DNA of 64,000 nt from Panulirus ornatus (Eukaryota > Arthropoda > Malacostraca > Decapoda > Palinuridae), in contig NC_092287.1 in NCBI RefSeq assembly GCF_036320965.1, positions 7,643,797 to 7,707,796 on the forward strand. Direction: 5' to 3'. Made by a program: the position numbers and the translations under genes. Under the pieces are notes generated by a model. It worked only from the letters and a program-made list of their open reading frames with translations, searched no databases and was not told the origin of the DNA. Positions 35,882-49,477 of the stretch are shown here, in pieces (position 1 is the stretch's first letter; every line of letters starts with the position of its first letter).

Positions 35882-35984
35882 GAGGGGGGACGGAGCCAGC
35901 ATCTAAACACACAAACAATACCACCAATCTCATAATGACTTTTCTTCCGAGTTTGTTTCAGATTAATTCCTTCTGCCCGGGAAA

Positions 35985-36036
35985 CATCTCTCTCTCTCTC
36001 CCAGCCCGGGGGAGAGAAAGAGAGAGAGAAAGAGAG
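35985..36036. repeat. CT/GA inverted repeat
   Basis: CTCTCTCTCTCCC, AGCC and CGGGGGAGAGAAAGAGAG form near-complementary arms with a short GC-rich centre, a potential hairpin. Confidence 0.85.
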
Positions 36037-37021
36037 AGTGATTGAAGACCTCTGTGGTGTGGGAGTGGTGTGTGGAGAGGGCGGGAGGACCCCGGGAGAG
36101 TCATGACCTACCGTACTGTAGGAGAGGTGGCACACAGGAGAAGGATATCACTGAGGAATAACATACAGAACAGTTAGTATTAAGGAGCACGGCGGGCCAG
36201 GATAACAAGAAAGACCACTAGAGTGTGTGGGGCACATGAGTAGGGTAGGGCACCAACCAGGCAACTGAGAGGGGGCAGAGTAGGGAAGGGCATACCAGAA
36301 GGGGCTCCGAACTAATGAGGGGCGGGAAGGTCATGGCATTCAGTCGTCTGAACCTGGAAGGGTGACATGAGTGGAGGGTGACAGGAGTGCCACCCCCTGC
36401 CTTACTTACACCACGTCCCACACACCTTTCCCTCCCTCCCTCTCTACGGTCGCAGAGCCTCAAACTCCGCCCACACATCTGCCACCATCACCCCGCCTAC
36501 AAAGCCTTCCCTCCCCTCCCGCCCACACGCCCTTCACTCCACACCCACATCCATGCACACCCAGCCGCATGGGAGCGGACCTAAGCATATAGTCCCTGCC
36601 CCTCGGTTCCTCCTCCTCCTCCCGCACGTGTTATGATCGATGACGTATTCCCCCTAAGCTCCGCGGCGCCAGTCACATCATCAGCTCTGTACGAGTCTTA
36701 TGGATGCGTATAAACCCCCACGGCCCCGCGCCCGCCCCGCGAGCCTGATTACCTTATGAGCTCTCCCGTGACGTCAGGGGAGGAGGAAAGTACATCATAA
36801 ACCCGGGTGTTTTACGGCAGATGTGGCTCTTTACTACACCACCCTCACCCTCCTCCTCCTCCTCCTCAGGCGAAAGGAGAGAACTCGATGCTTGGGGGTG
36901 AGGGAGGGGAAAAGCCAAACGCCGGCGTGCTTCCTCCTCCCCCATTCCCTCCCTCCCTCTCGACGAAGTTGGATGGACTGGCGGGTGTCCTGGAGAGCCA
37001 AAAATGAAAATGAGGTGATGG

Positions 37022-37022
<1 letters not shown>
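36037..37022. other. unique sequence
   Basis: Mixed GC-rich DNA, pyrimidine-rich at 36390-36560. Open frames of about 60-90 codons occur on both strands with no recognised domain. No clear gene. Confidence 0.4.

Positions 37023-37023
<1 letters not shown>

Positions 37024-37099
<76 letters not shown>
37024..37099. repeat. (GA)n microsatellite
   Basis: A pure GA tract of about 38 units, immediately upstream of an open stretch. Confidence 0.98.
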
Positions 37100-37102
<3 letters not shown>

Positions 37103-37422
37103 GGACCTCATCTCCCTCATCAGCTGCAGCAGTTGCCGCTGCGGTAACACCGGCGGAGGAGCCAGTCCACTCGACGGCCGGCCAGACTCAGGAGGCATCT
37201 GTGGAAGGCGACCTTCCACCCCATCCTATCTCAGTCCCTGCCCCCACACAGGGTGAGGTGGGGGTTGTGGTTGTGAGAGGCGATGTCAAAACGAAGTCAG
37301 AGGTTATCATCCTCCTTCCATCTAGTGTACCTAAAGACCAATATGTCCCAACTGTGACGTCTTCTGTTGGCCGTGGCGGATGCAAAACCCGTAACAAACG
37401 AGATGCAACGAAACGGACGTAA
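37099..37422 (+). other. uncertain 107-codon open frame
   Basis: Begins with an ATG at the edge of the GA tract and runs to a stop at 37420-37422. The translation is non-repetitive and of ordinary composition (for example GEVGVVVVRGDVKTKSEVI and PKDQYVPTVTSSVGRGG), which makes it one of the more protein-like frames here. The minus strand is open over the same interval, and I recognise no domain, signal peptide or splice pattern. An exon of an unknown gene or chance are both possible. Confidence 0.2.
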
Positions 37423-38005
37423 CTGTACACGGAAGGTCAAGGTCTCCTACTGTCTAACCCTGGAGGGGAAACATGATCCCCCATGCATCTCCCGCCACCC
37501 CTGCGACAGGTGCACACACCTGTGTACTACGAGGAGTTGTCAGTCTGGGGGAGGAACGGAGTGGCAGGGAGAGGGGTGAGGAGGAGAGGGGGTTGGTTGG
37601 AGGGGCAAGGATCACAGGCGTATAACAAGTTGTAATATAAAAGGGTGAAGCCAACGACCGACGCCCCCCCCCCCCTCCCTCATCCCAAGCCAATCACCCG
37701 CCCTGACCACTTGTGGGACCTCCCACCCTCCCTCCCTCCCATTCTCCCACCTCCATCACAACACCGTCCCTTTGTTAAGCCTCACACTGGGGGGAGAAAA
37801 AAAAATCTTCGCCAACCTCCCCTGAAAAAAAAAAAGATAAAAAAAGATATCCATGACCAATAATCAATTATTCCCCACCCGTTTAATTAACTTCATACGA
37901 AAAGCTTCCGCAATGATGAAAAAAAAAATAAATGAACTCATAAATGGACATGAAGTATGCACAATATATTTCTCTTGGCATTAAGTAACACTGACAGAGA
38001 TTTAT
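37423..38005. other. unique sequence
   Basis: C-rich then A-rich DNA, with a poly(C) run near 37664 and several A-runs at 37796-37930. No gene recognised. Confidence 0.4.
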
Positions 38006-38108
38006 CACACACACACACACACACACCTACCACTCTTCACACCTGTAAACCACCACGTTAAAAAAACGAAAATGGGAGAGTGAAAGAGAGGAAAAAAAAC
38101 AGCTCGCA

Positions 38109-38144
<36 letters not shown>

Positions 38145-38233
38145 CCACTCTTCACACCTGTAAACCGTGGTACCACGTTGAAAAAAAAACGAAAATGGGA
38201 GAGTGAAAGAGAGGAAAAAAAACAGCTCGCAGA

Positions 38234-38266
<33 letters not shown>

Positions 38267-38343
38267 CTACCACTCTTCACACCTGTAAACCACCGCGTTG
38301 AAAAAAAAAACGAAAATGGAAGAGCGAGAGGGAAAAAAAAAAG

Positions 38344-38346
<3 letters not shown>
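38006..38346 (+). repeat. ~120-bp triplicated unit with (CA)n and poly(A)
   Basis: Three tandem copies, each with (CA)n, CCTACCACTCTTCACACCTG, TAAACCAC, an A-run and GAAAATGGGAGAG. CA tracts are about 10, 15 and 15 units. The A-runs also differ in length. Confidence 0.93.

Positions 38347-38415
<69 letters not shown>
38347..38415. repeat. (AT)n microsatellite
   Basis: About 34 uninterrupted AT units directly after the last A-run of the triplicated unit. Confidence 0.98.
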
Positions 38416-38420
<5 letters not shown>

Positions 38421-38584
38421 AGGATATTCCTGTGACTGGGGAGCGAGGCGGCATGACGGCCTTCATCAATGGAAAGGGAGGGGGGTGGGGGGATGGGGAT
38501 CCTCCATCAACGGCCAAAAGCACAAACTGGAAAACTACCAATTAATATTGGCATAAAACGTGGCGCGCTGACAACCGTCCCCGA

Positions 38585-38613
38585 CTCTCTCTCTCTCCCG
38601 ACTGACGACGTAT

Positions 38614-38680
<67 letters not shown>
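38585..38680. repeat. (CT)n ... (AG)n inverted microsatellite
   Basis: A short CT tract (38585-38597), a 20-bp spacer with CTGAC and its complement GTCAG, then about 31 AG units. The arms can pair with the CTGAC/GTCAG stem at the tip. Confidence 0.9.
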
Positions 38681-38682
<2 letters not shown>

Positions 38683-39818
38683 TTGGGAAACGCAAGTAAT
38701 ACATGATGTCCTTTACCAAGGCGAGAAATGATGGAGCTCTTGGTACACATGATGCGGGGTTGCGGTAAGAAGCAGAACAGGAGGCGGTGAGGTGGAATCA
38801 GGCAGGTAGAGCTACTACTTCAGCGCTGGTGTAGTTGCGGGAGAGTGTTTGCAAGCGCTCCATGTGAAAGGAGGCGTGGCTGCGGGTCACACGGAGCTTC
38901 TGTAGGAGGCAGGAGGCGTTTCCGAGGTCCTGAGTCAGTGGGCGGTTTGCCGTCTGGGCTGCCGGAGGGTGTGGTGTGGCCATGGGTCTCGTAGGTGGAG
39001 GTGCTTCTCGAGAAGAGGCGGCGGCGACGTCCCACATGAGTCTTGCCCGAGGGGGCTGTGGTATGGGTGTGGCACCACAGCGCCCCAAACAGAAGGGCGC
39101 TTGAAAGTCAGGAGTCGCACATGGTGGGCCGCTACTGGTGACGGTGGAGAAGCCCCAGGGGCACCTATGTGGAAAAAGGCGAGCCTTGAGTTACATGGTG
39201 GACGTTCCTTCATCGCTAAGAGCACCTTGGTGCCCAAGGGGCCAAGTAGATGTACGCTCGACCTGGAGCGAGTGAACTGCCTGACTGCCAGAAGGCAGCA
39301 GCAGCAGTAGCAGCGGCGATAGGTAGGTACGTGCGGCCAGGCCATACCACACCTGGTGGATATCCTTTGGGGGACAACGCAGAGCACTTCAACGACGGAA
39401 GACGCAGGAGCGGCGGACCCTCTGTAGTTGAGGTCGAAATCAGTTGCTCGCTGGCAGGCGTTGTTCGCACGAGGTCGAGGGAAGTCACTGTCGGCTGCTT
39501 AATGGGATAGTCACAGCGGTCGGGCACGGCACTGCGGGTCTTATTTCACCGCCAGAAACACTCGAGATTTGCAGTGTCGTGGCAAACGACCCCTATAGAC
39601 GCACTTGAATTCCTATACGAGGTATGAAGGCACGGCCTTTAAAATCGACCCTTATACCCTGATCATCACACCCTAGGGTCGTTCTGTCGCGCTTAGAGGT
39701 CGAACTTTTTATAAGTAAGGACACTGCAAGAGGCCTACTGGCCCATGCTTGGCAGGTCCTGTGTCTGTCCACCCTACATCCAACCACCCGAACACAGAAA
39801 CTCAAGACGTTGATAACT
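38681..39818. other. GC-rich unique block open on both strands
   Basis: About 1.1 kb that is CpG-rich at 38760-39530 and carries overlapping open frames of 70-150 codons on both strands (minus 38935-39387; plus 38969-39310 and 39250-39510). Low stop frequency follows from GC content. I recognise no protein family. A weak version of the dispersed CTCAAGGGTCG-type repeat may lie near 39600-39700. Confidence 0.35.
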
Positions 39819-40028
39819 CACGTTAGTCTACCTGGCCCTGCCAAGCGTCATGGCACGTTAGTCTACCTGGCCCTGCCAAGTGTCATGGCACGTTAGTCTA
39901 CCTGGCCATGCCAAGCGTCATGGCACGTTAGTCTACCTGGCCCTGCCAAGCGTCACGACACGTTAGTCTACCTGGCCCTGCCAAGCGTCATGGCACGTTA
40001 GTCTACCTGGCTCTGCCAAGCGTCATGG
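39819..40028 (+). repeat. 35-bp minisatellite, six copies
   Basis: Exactly six 35-bp units (210 bp) with CACGTTAGTCTACCTGGCCC and TGCCAAGCGTCATGG. The few substitutions include one CACGAC for CATGGC. No indels. Confidence 0.95.
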
Positions 40029-40135
40029 AAGTGTACAGCCGAACTAATACACTGGCGAGATTCTGCATACGCAAAATCCAATGAACAAAATCAAAAACTA
40101 AAAGTCCGGTTCGTTATTGCTGTCCGATACACGTC

Positions 40136-40905
40136 GTGTGCTGCAGACCTGGACTGCTGTCATATGCTGGTACTGGCAACAGATGTGTGCTGCAGACCTG
40201 GACTGCTGTCATATCCTGGTACTGGCATCAGATGTGTGCTGCAGACCTGGACTGCTGTCATAACCTGGTACTGGCATCAGATGTGTGCTGCAGACCTGGA
40301 CTGCTGTACCTGGTACTGGCATCAGATGTGTGCTGCAGACCTGGACTGCTGTCATAACCTGGTACTGGCATCAGATGTGTGCTGCAGACCTGACCGCTGT
40401 CATATCCTGGTACTGACATCAGATGTGTGCTGCAGACCTGGACTGCTGTCATATCCTGGTACTGACATCAGATGTGTGCTGCAGACCTGGACTGTTGTCA
40501 TATCCTGGTACTGACATCAGATGTGTGCTGAAGACCTGGACCGCTGTCATATCCTGGTATTGACATCAGATGTGTGCTGCAGACCTGACTGTTGTCATAT
40601 CCTGGTATTGACATCAGATGTGTGCTGCAGACCTGACTGTTGTCATATCCTGGTACTGACATCAGATGTGTGCTGCAGACCTGGACTGCTGTCATAACTG
40701 GTACTGACATCAGATGTGTGCTGCAGACCTGGACTGTTGTCATAACCTGGTACTGGCATCAGATGTGTGCTGCAGACCTGGACTGCTGTCATATCCTGGT
40801 ACTGACATCAGATGTGTGCTGCAGACCTGGACTGCTGTCATATCCTGGTACTGACATCAGATGTGTGCTGCAGACTTGACCGCTGTCATATCCTGGTAAT
40901 GACAG
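40136..40905 (+). repeat. 49-bp minisatellite, ~16 copies
   Basis: Units with GTGTGCTGCAGACCTGGACT, GCTGTCATATCCTGGTACTG and RCATCAGAT. Most are 48-49 bp and a few carry 1-3-bp deletions. Site variants GGCATC/GACATC and ATATCC/ATAACC cluster in blocks, suggesting duplication of multi-unit segments. Confidence 0.95.

Positions 40906-43334
<2,429 letters not shown>

Positions 43335-43397
<63 letters not shown>
43335..43397. repeat. (CT)n microsatellite
   Basis: A pure CT tract of about 31 units. Confidence 0.98.
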
Positions 43398-43399
<2 letters not shown>

Positions 43400-43470
43400 G
43401 GGACCATAACGGCGGAACTAAACACCGTCAGGGATTACCAAGCCTGGCCAACACAACTACGTTGCGCTCT

Positions 43471-43471
<1 letters not shown>

Positions 43472-43509
<38 letters not shown>

Positions 43510-43540
43510 CTCACTCACACTCACACACACACACACACAC
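43472..43540. repeat. (CA)n microsatellite with CTCA interruptions
   Basis: About 18 CA units, a CTCTCACTCACACTCA interruption, then about 9 more CA units. Confidence 0.96.
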
Positions 43541-44086
43541 TTCTCACTCACTCCTTTGTAGCCAGACGGCACACCCATCTCGGGCAAAACAGACGCCCGA
43601 AATCAGTAATATAAATAGAAAGTTATGGCAGCGTAAATGTTGACAATTGGCCGAGGCGAGGGACTAACTTCCCACCCGAGCTTGGGATGGCGACGGAGAG
43701 CACGCTTGCTCGCTACACGCTCACCTAACCTACGACTTCGACTGAACACGGGAGAAGGATCCCGAACGCGGCGCTGTAGGGAATTCCCGACACACGCCGT
43801 GTGTTGTCGGCCTCTTGCATCGCGTCGGGTGATTCTCTCTGTAGTGAGAGAGCAGGACAAACAAAAAAAACGTTGGAGGTAAAGGCGTTTATTTCGGTAT
43901 TCACACGGAAGAGACGGGTCGATGTGGGGAGACGGTAACAAAGGCTCGACCCAGACGGATATGCAGGTCAAGTCTGTCAATATAAACCTGCGTCATTTTA
44001 CTTGCCTCTCTTGTGTGGGTTTCACTGGGAATGACTTTCTCAGTGAGACACTGTCACTGGTTGGGCCTGAGCGATAACTTGTGGCG
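43541..44086. other. unique GC-rich sequence
   Basis: Open for 125 codons on minus (43603-43980) and 81 on plus (43637-43882). CpG-rich. No family recognised. Confidence 0.3.
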
Positions 44087-44285
44087 CTGGACGGTATGAC
44101 CTGTGGCACTGTGGTGGTGCTGGACGGCGTAACCTGTGGCACTGTGGTGGTGCTGGACGGTGTAACATGTGTCACCGTGGTGGTGCTGGACGGCATAACC
44201 TGTGGCACTGTGGTGGTGCCGGACGGAGTAACCTGTGGCACTGTGGTGGTGCTGGACGGTGTAGCATGTGTCACCGTGGCGCCTA
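44087..44285 (+). repeat. 33-bp minisatellite
   Basis: Six units of 33 bp with TGGACGGCGTAACCTGTGGC and ACTGTGGTGGTGC. ACATGTGTCACC variants occur every third unit, hinting at a trimer. Open in several frames (for example VTCGTVVVLDG). Confidence 0.93.
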
Positions 44286-44423
44286 TAGACAGTGCCAGAC
44301 CACAGCGCCATACAGAGGGCTTCCCTCCCTCGCAACGACACGAGCGCTGGGCGATGGGGTAAAGCTGATGAACCGTTCCTCTCTTGTGCCAAGGGGCCTT
44401 AACGTGGCGTTCTTTCGGGAAAC

Positions 44424-44432
<9 letters not shown>

Positions 44433-44499
<67 letters not shown>
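44433..44499. repeat. (AG)n microsatellite
   Basis: A pure AG tract of about 33 units. Confidence 0.98.
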
Positions 44500-44502
<3 letters not shown>

Positions 44503-45666
44503 GGCACAACACCTCACTGTTCATAAACCAGACACGTGGAACTTTTAAGACCGGCTCCATTTTTTTTTTTTGCATCTTGTCTGCAAGACTTTTTGTACAC
44601 GAAGGACTACTGGCTTGTGTAATGAACTCTGCAACACTTTATGTGACGATCATCTGTCCACTAAGACTTGACAGCGACCCCCTTTTGTGACTTCTGTCAT
44701 CCATCTGCGCTACAGCTCACAAGGTTAAGCCTCGGTTGTGTGCGATAAACTCGCAGCTGACAGCGGCACAGATCAAATCAATCTGCAGGGCAGCCTCTGT
44801 GGGCGGGCATGAGGATGTGAATACACGAGGAGGGAAGGGTCTCATGGGGCCAGGACGTCGTGAGTAAATGAGGGAGACAGTCTGCAAACGGAGATCATGA
44901 GGATGATGGGGAGGGTGGGTGCGCATGGGGGAACCATGCATTAATGAGGACGATACCTCATGAGCCAGACGAACGTTTGGGCCTGGGGATGCATGGCCGT
45001 CCGTCATGAACGGATGGGAGATCATGAGCGCAGGGATGGGACTAGATCCAAACACGTGGACACAAACGCCATCCTCAGTCCTGACTATCCACGACCACCG
45101 TCCCCTCAGTGTCGTCTATCCCTCAACGCAGTCCCCATGCTATCCCAGATGGCGTCCCATAGTCTCCCCCTACCATACTGCACGACCCTTGCGCAACAGC
45201 AGACTCCCCTCCTCCATCACCATACACTCTTCCCTCACCCTGGGCCTTCCCCTCTCGCTCTCGCTCTCTCTCTATCTCTTACTCCATTCACCTCCATCTT
45301 TTACACTCCCTTAGCCACCCTTCCCTCATCCATTATCTCCGCGCACCCTCATCATTTGACGTCCATTCTCCACTCTCCTCACGGGCACTCATTCCTCTGT
45401 GTCGCACCTCAACTGAACACTCCTCACTTCCACTCCACGCCAAACCGCCTCCGAGATTCGAACCCTTCCATTCACTCTGCCATCGCCACGCCCCCTCGTG
45501 TCCTCCCACGCCAAGGCCTACCCAAAGCCAAGCCACCAGGGGAAGTAGGAGGCCACGACACGCCCACTAAGGCAACGTCCACATAAACTAGGCACAAAGG
45601 GCAGGCACAGCAGGCGGGGCGGGAGTGTCTGGTCGATCCTTAGCCCAACCCCACCAGACATTACTG

Positions 45667-45667
<1 letters not shown>
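44500..45667. other. unique sequence, pyrimidine-rich second half
   Basis: About 1.2 kb. From 45080 the plus strand is C/T-rich and open for 208 codons (44960-45586) with Ser/Pro/His/Leu-rich translation, which is compositional. On minus, GGTTCGAATCT (45454-45464) resembles a polymerase III B box but has no convincing A box. Confidence 0.35.
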
Positions 45668-45708
<41 letters not shown>

Positions 45709-45737
45709 ACACATACACACACCACACATACACACAC

Positions 45738-45781
<44 letters not shown>
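45668..45781. repeat. (CA)n microsatellite with CCACACATA interruptions
   Basis: About 114 bp of CA repeat with three regularly spaced ACCACACATAC interruptions. Confidence 0.97.
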
Positions 45782-45784
<3 letters not shown>

Positions 45785-45828
45785 GCTCATCACCAAAACT
45801 ATCAATGCTGTTCAAATGTATGCATATA

Positions 45829-45854
45829 CGCGCGCGCGTGTGTGTGTGTGTGTC

Positions 45855-45930
<76 letters not shown>
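45829..45930. repeat. (CG)n-(TG)n compound microsatellite
   Basis: About five CG units then about 45 TG units with one CTGTA interruption. It is complementary to the CA tract 48 bp upstream. Confidence 0.97.
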
Positions 45931-45932
<2 letters not shown>

Positions 45933-46313
45933 TCAAAGAGTGCGTGTCGCTGGGTAATGAGTTCTGAGGAATGAGTGAGGTGGGTGATCGAGCGTGAAAG
46001 CAGAATAAGACGACGGGAATATCTATCTACTTGAGGCGAAGCGCTCGCGTGTGGGTGTGGGTGGAGAAAGCGTGAAGTGTGAACTGTTAAAAGGAGGAGG
46101 GGAGTGTGAAGTGTGTGAGGAGGGGAAGTGTGTGGTGGGTGATACCACACACACACGCATACACTCCACGCTTAGGGGGTGCGGTGGGGGAGTCGAGTGC
46201 CAGGTCCTTTTGAACGCAATCAATATAAGCACAATGTACAGTATCGCTTACGCGTACGCGAAATATGAGGAGAACGGCGCGCGCGTTCGGTGAGACGCCC
46301 GTGTCAAGTCGAA

Positions 46314-46490
46314 CTCATAAGACCGACGGATGGACTCACAAGACCAACAGATGGACTCACAAGACCAACGGATGGACTCACACGAGCAACGGATGGACCC
46401 ACAAGACCAACGGATGGACTCACAAGACTTTCGCACTGACTCACAAGACCAACGCAGAGACTCACAACACCAATGAATGAACTCATAAGA
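46314..46490 (+). repeat. 21-bp minisatellite, ~8 copies
   Basis: Units of ACTCACAAGACCAAC plus GGATGG, mostly 21 bp. The last two units are diverged. Confidence 0.93.
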
Positions 46491-46867
46491 CCACCGAAAC
46501 AATAAATATTATATTTCTTTCACAACGTAAACAAGAGAACGCCCCGTGGACAAAAAAAAAAATCGTAGTCACAAAAATCATACTTAACAAAAGTACTATT
46601 GTCCATGTAACTACAACTCAGCGAGGGATGAAATTACTTTGGCCTATATGCAGCCGTACAGGGTTGGGTGCCCTACAGATGGTAAGGTAATTCACGAGTG
46701 GTGTCTTGAAGAAGTGGTTGTACAGGCAATGAACTGTGTCGGTATAACCACCTGTAAACTGTATGGTATACGGTTTCCTCCTGCAGGTCATACCAGTGAG
46801 GGGAAAAAAAAATTATCAAAATTATTGAAACTATGAAATATAGATAAGACTAATCTACTTATCTACA

Positions 46868-46894
46868 GTAATAATAATGATGATGATGATGATG

Positions 46895-46955
<61 letters not shown>

Positions 46956-47029
46956 TAATAATAATAATGATGATAATAATAATAAAATAATGATAATAAC
47001 AATATCACTACTACTACTACTACTACTAC

Positions 47030-47065
<36 letters not shown>

Positions 47066-47179
47066 TAATAATAATAACAATATCACTACTACTACTACTA
47101 CTACTAATAATAATAATAATAATAATAATAATGATAATAATAATAACAATATCACTACTACTACTACTACTACTACTAC

Positions 47180-47214
<35 letters not shown>

Positions 47215-47235
47215 TTGATAATAACAATAATAACA
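46868..47235 (+). repeat. compound (TAA)n-(CTA)n array
   Basis: Long (TAA/ATA)n tract followed by three higher-order cycles, each with AACAATATCA, (CTA)6-9 and (ATA)n, sometimes with ATG interruptions. Leu, Ile, Tyr and Val polymers in the open frames are artefacts. Confidence 0.96.
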
Positions 47236-47914
47236 ATAATTACATGGTATACCAATAAAAGGGTTCAAATCATGTAACGCAACGGTATGAATCCTGCGTT
47301 ACAAAAATATGAACCTCTGTACCCCAGGATTTCACCCCACCCTCTACTCCCTCTCTGCTCTTTCACCCCTTACCTTCCACCTCCTCTTCCACTCACTGTC
47401 TCCTGTTCCACAATCCCCTCCCTCTCCATCCTATCCCTAACCTCCCTCCTCTCCCTCATGCCCGTGACCTGGCCTCACCTTCACTACGCTATGGCTACCA
47501 CCCCAGGCAGGCAGGCAGCAGCAGCACACACGGCCACGAGTATTGCATTATTTTCCCCCAGCGTGAAGCCTTCACTCAGGCTTGAGATGACCCTCCACGC
47601 CAAGGCCGGTGCGCCACTCTCAACCTTACCCACCCAGCGTGGCCTGGCCTCTTCCTGGCCCTAACTAACTAGGGGGCCTACTCTACCCCGTGGGTAATGA
47701 AGTCACCAGGAGACAATGCCTTAAACTTGGACGGGTCGAGACCCTCTCCTGCTCCTCACTGGCGCAGCCGAGGCTGTGCTAGACGGAGCCTTATACATAA
47801 GGCTCTGGGGGTGGGGGCTTGGGGCTTGGTCCACATGTAGGGTGGGAGGAGGAAGTGGATCTGCCTGTCTCGTTGTGTAATTGCTGACTGGTAATACCTA
47901 TTTGTACTGTGCAG
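47236..47914. other. unique sequence
   Basis: Pyrimidine-rich at 47330-47470, mixed after that. One 125-codon plus frame (47287-47664) has no recognised domain. Confidence 0.4.
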
Positions 47915-48375
47915 GGAGGGAGTGCCACAGTCGTGAGGGGCCCGTCTCTTGTGCTGTACGAGGAGGGAGTTCTGCACTCGTGAGGAAACCGTCTCTTGTG
48001 CTGTACGTGGAGGGAGATCTACAGTCGTGAGGGGCCCCCATCTCTTGTGCTGTTCGAGGAGGGACTTCTACACTCGTGAGAGGCGACCCATCTCTTGTGC
48101 TGTACGGGGAGGGAGTTCTACAGTCGTGAGGGGCCCCCATCTCTTGTGCTGTACGGGGAGGGACTTCTACACTCGTGAGGGGCCCCCATCTCTTGTGCTG
48201 TACGGGGAGGGAGTTCTACACTCGTGAGGGGCCACCATCTCTTGTGCTGTACGGGGAGGGAGTTCTACACTCGTGAGGGGCCCCCCACCTCTTGTGCTGT
48301 ACGGGGAGGGAGTTCTGCACTCGTGAGGGGCCCCGCCTCTCGAGGAATTTCTCCTACCATACACTAGTGAGGGCC
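47915..48375 (+). repeat. ~49-bp minisatellite
   Basis: About nine copies with CTCTTGTGCTGTACGGGGAG, GGAGTTCTACACTCGTGAGG and GGCCCCCAT. GAGTTCTACA/GACTTCTACA and CACTCG/CAGTCG variants alternate. Confidence 0.93.
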
Positions 48376-48479
48376 CCCATCTCCAGAATACTCTCTATCA
48401 TACACTGGTAGGGCCTCATCTCCCGAACATCCTCTACAATCATACACCTACTCAAACTCCTGTATGCGGTACACTTTCA

Positions 48480-48830
48480 CAGTCTCATAACTCAGCAGTA
48501 TATTCTTTCTCTCCACCACGCTCGTGCGCACGATAGAAGGTTTTCCCCCGATATACTTTCGAAACAAAATTGTTGCTCAATTTCGTGTTATGTCCTCTGG
48601 CTGTTTTACATTTGCATCTTTCGAAGAACCTGTTTACCGTCGACGTCATCGGACTTGAAGAAAAAAGCTTAAAGGCTGTGCTCATGTCGCCCCTTACTCC
48701 TCTCTCTTCTGTGACGGAGAAACTTGCGGCCTTTAACCAGTTCCTTAAACAGGGCTCTCTTTCTTTTGGCACCCACCTTCGTTGCTCTCCTCCGGACCTT
48801 CTCTATTCTCTCTAATAATCATGGTCTTAT
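48480..48830 (-). pseudogene. non-LTR retrotransposon RT C-terminal fragment, decayed
   Basis: On the minus strand, about 48815 down to 48760 reads LERIEKVRRRATK, the conserved segment after the RT thumb in CR1/jockey-like LINEs. After a frame change the frame to 48485 contains EERGVRGDMSTAFKLF, then VNRFFERCKCKTARGHNTKL. These correspond to the RRLRGDMIEVFKIL and TRGHNxKL blocks of that C-terminus. Frame differences and poor conservation at the final FFxxRVxxxWN block show it is dead. Only the 3' part of the coding region is present. Confidence 0.75.
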
Positions 48831-49194
48831 ATGGAATGTGAAGACCTTGCTAAATATATCCTTATCCAAGTATATACTATAATGATATATCTATAACCGC
48901 TGGCAGATAATTCCTCTCCATTTCTCATTCTGTGGCGGCAGGTCAGGCACAATGTCGACCCACAAGCCCCCCCTCACCCACAGAGATCCCTACAGTGTAG
49001 ATCCCTACAGTGTATTTCCCGCTGCATTCGTACCGAAGCCTCTCCTTCACTGTGTCCCATTCCCATTACCTCGTACTGACTCCGGGGTCAAACCTCGTCG
49101 ACCGCGTACCGGGCAAACCCAGGAGTGTGTGTGTTAGGTCCCCCCACGCCGCCTTGTGAGTTAACGCAATAGTTCTCATTCTTTACCTCCTCAT

Positions 49195-49413
49195 GACCTT
49201 GGCGGCCTTCCCTCTCTCCCTCCATCCCTCTCCCTCACTCATCCTATCAACAGCGGTGTTCCTCAGGGTCCTCTCCTGCAGCACCCGCTCTCTTCCTCTT
49301 CCCTACAAGTGATCTTCGCACCAACTTTTCGACCCTACTCCCGCGTGTTGATGACGACACCACTCTGCCTGCACACTTTCACACCCGCTCTCCCCGTTCC
49401 TCTTCCTTCTTCC

Positions 49414-49477
<64 letters not shown>

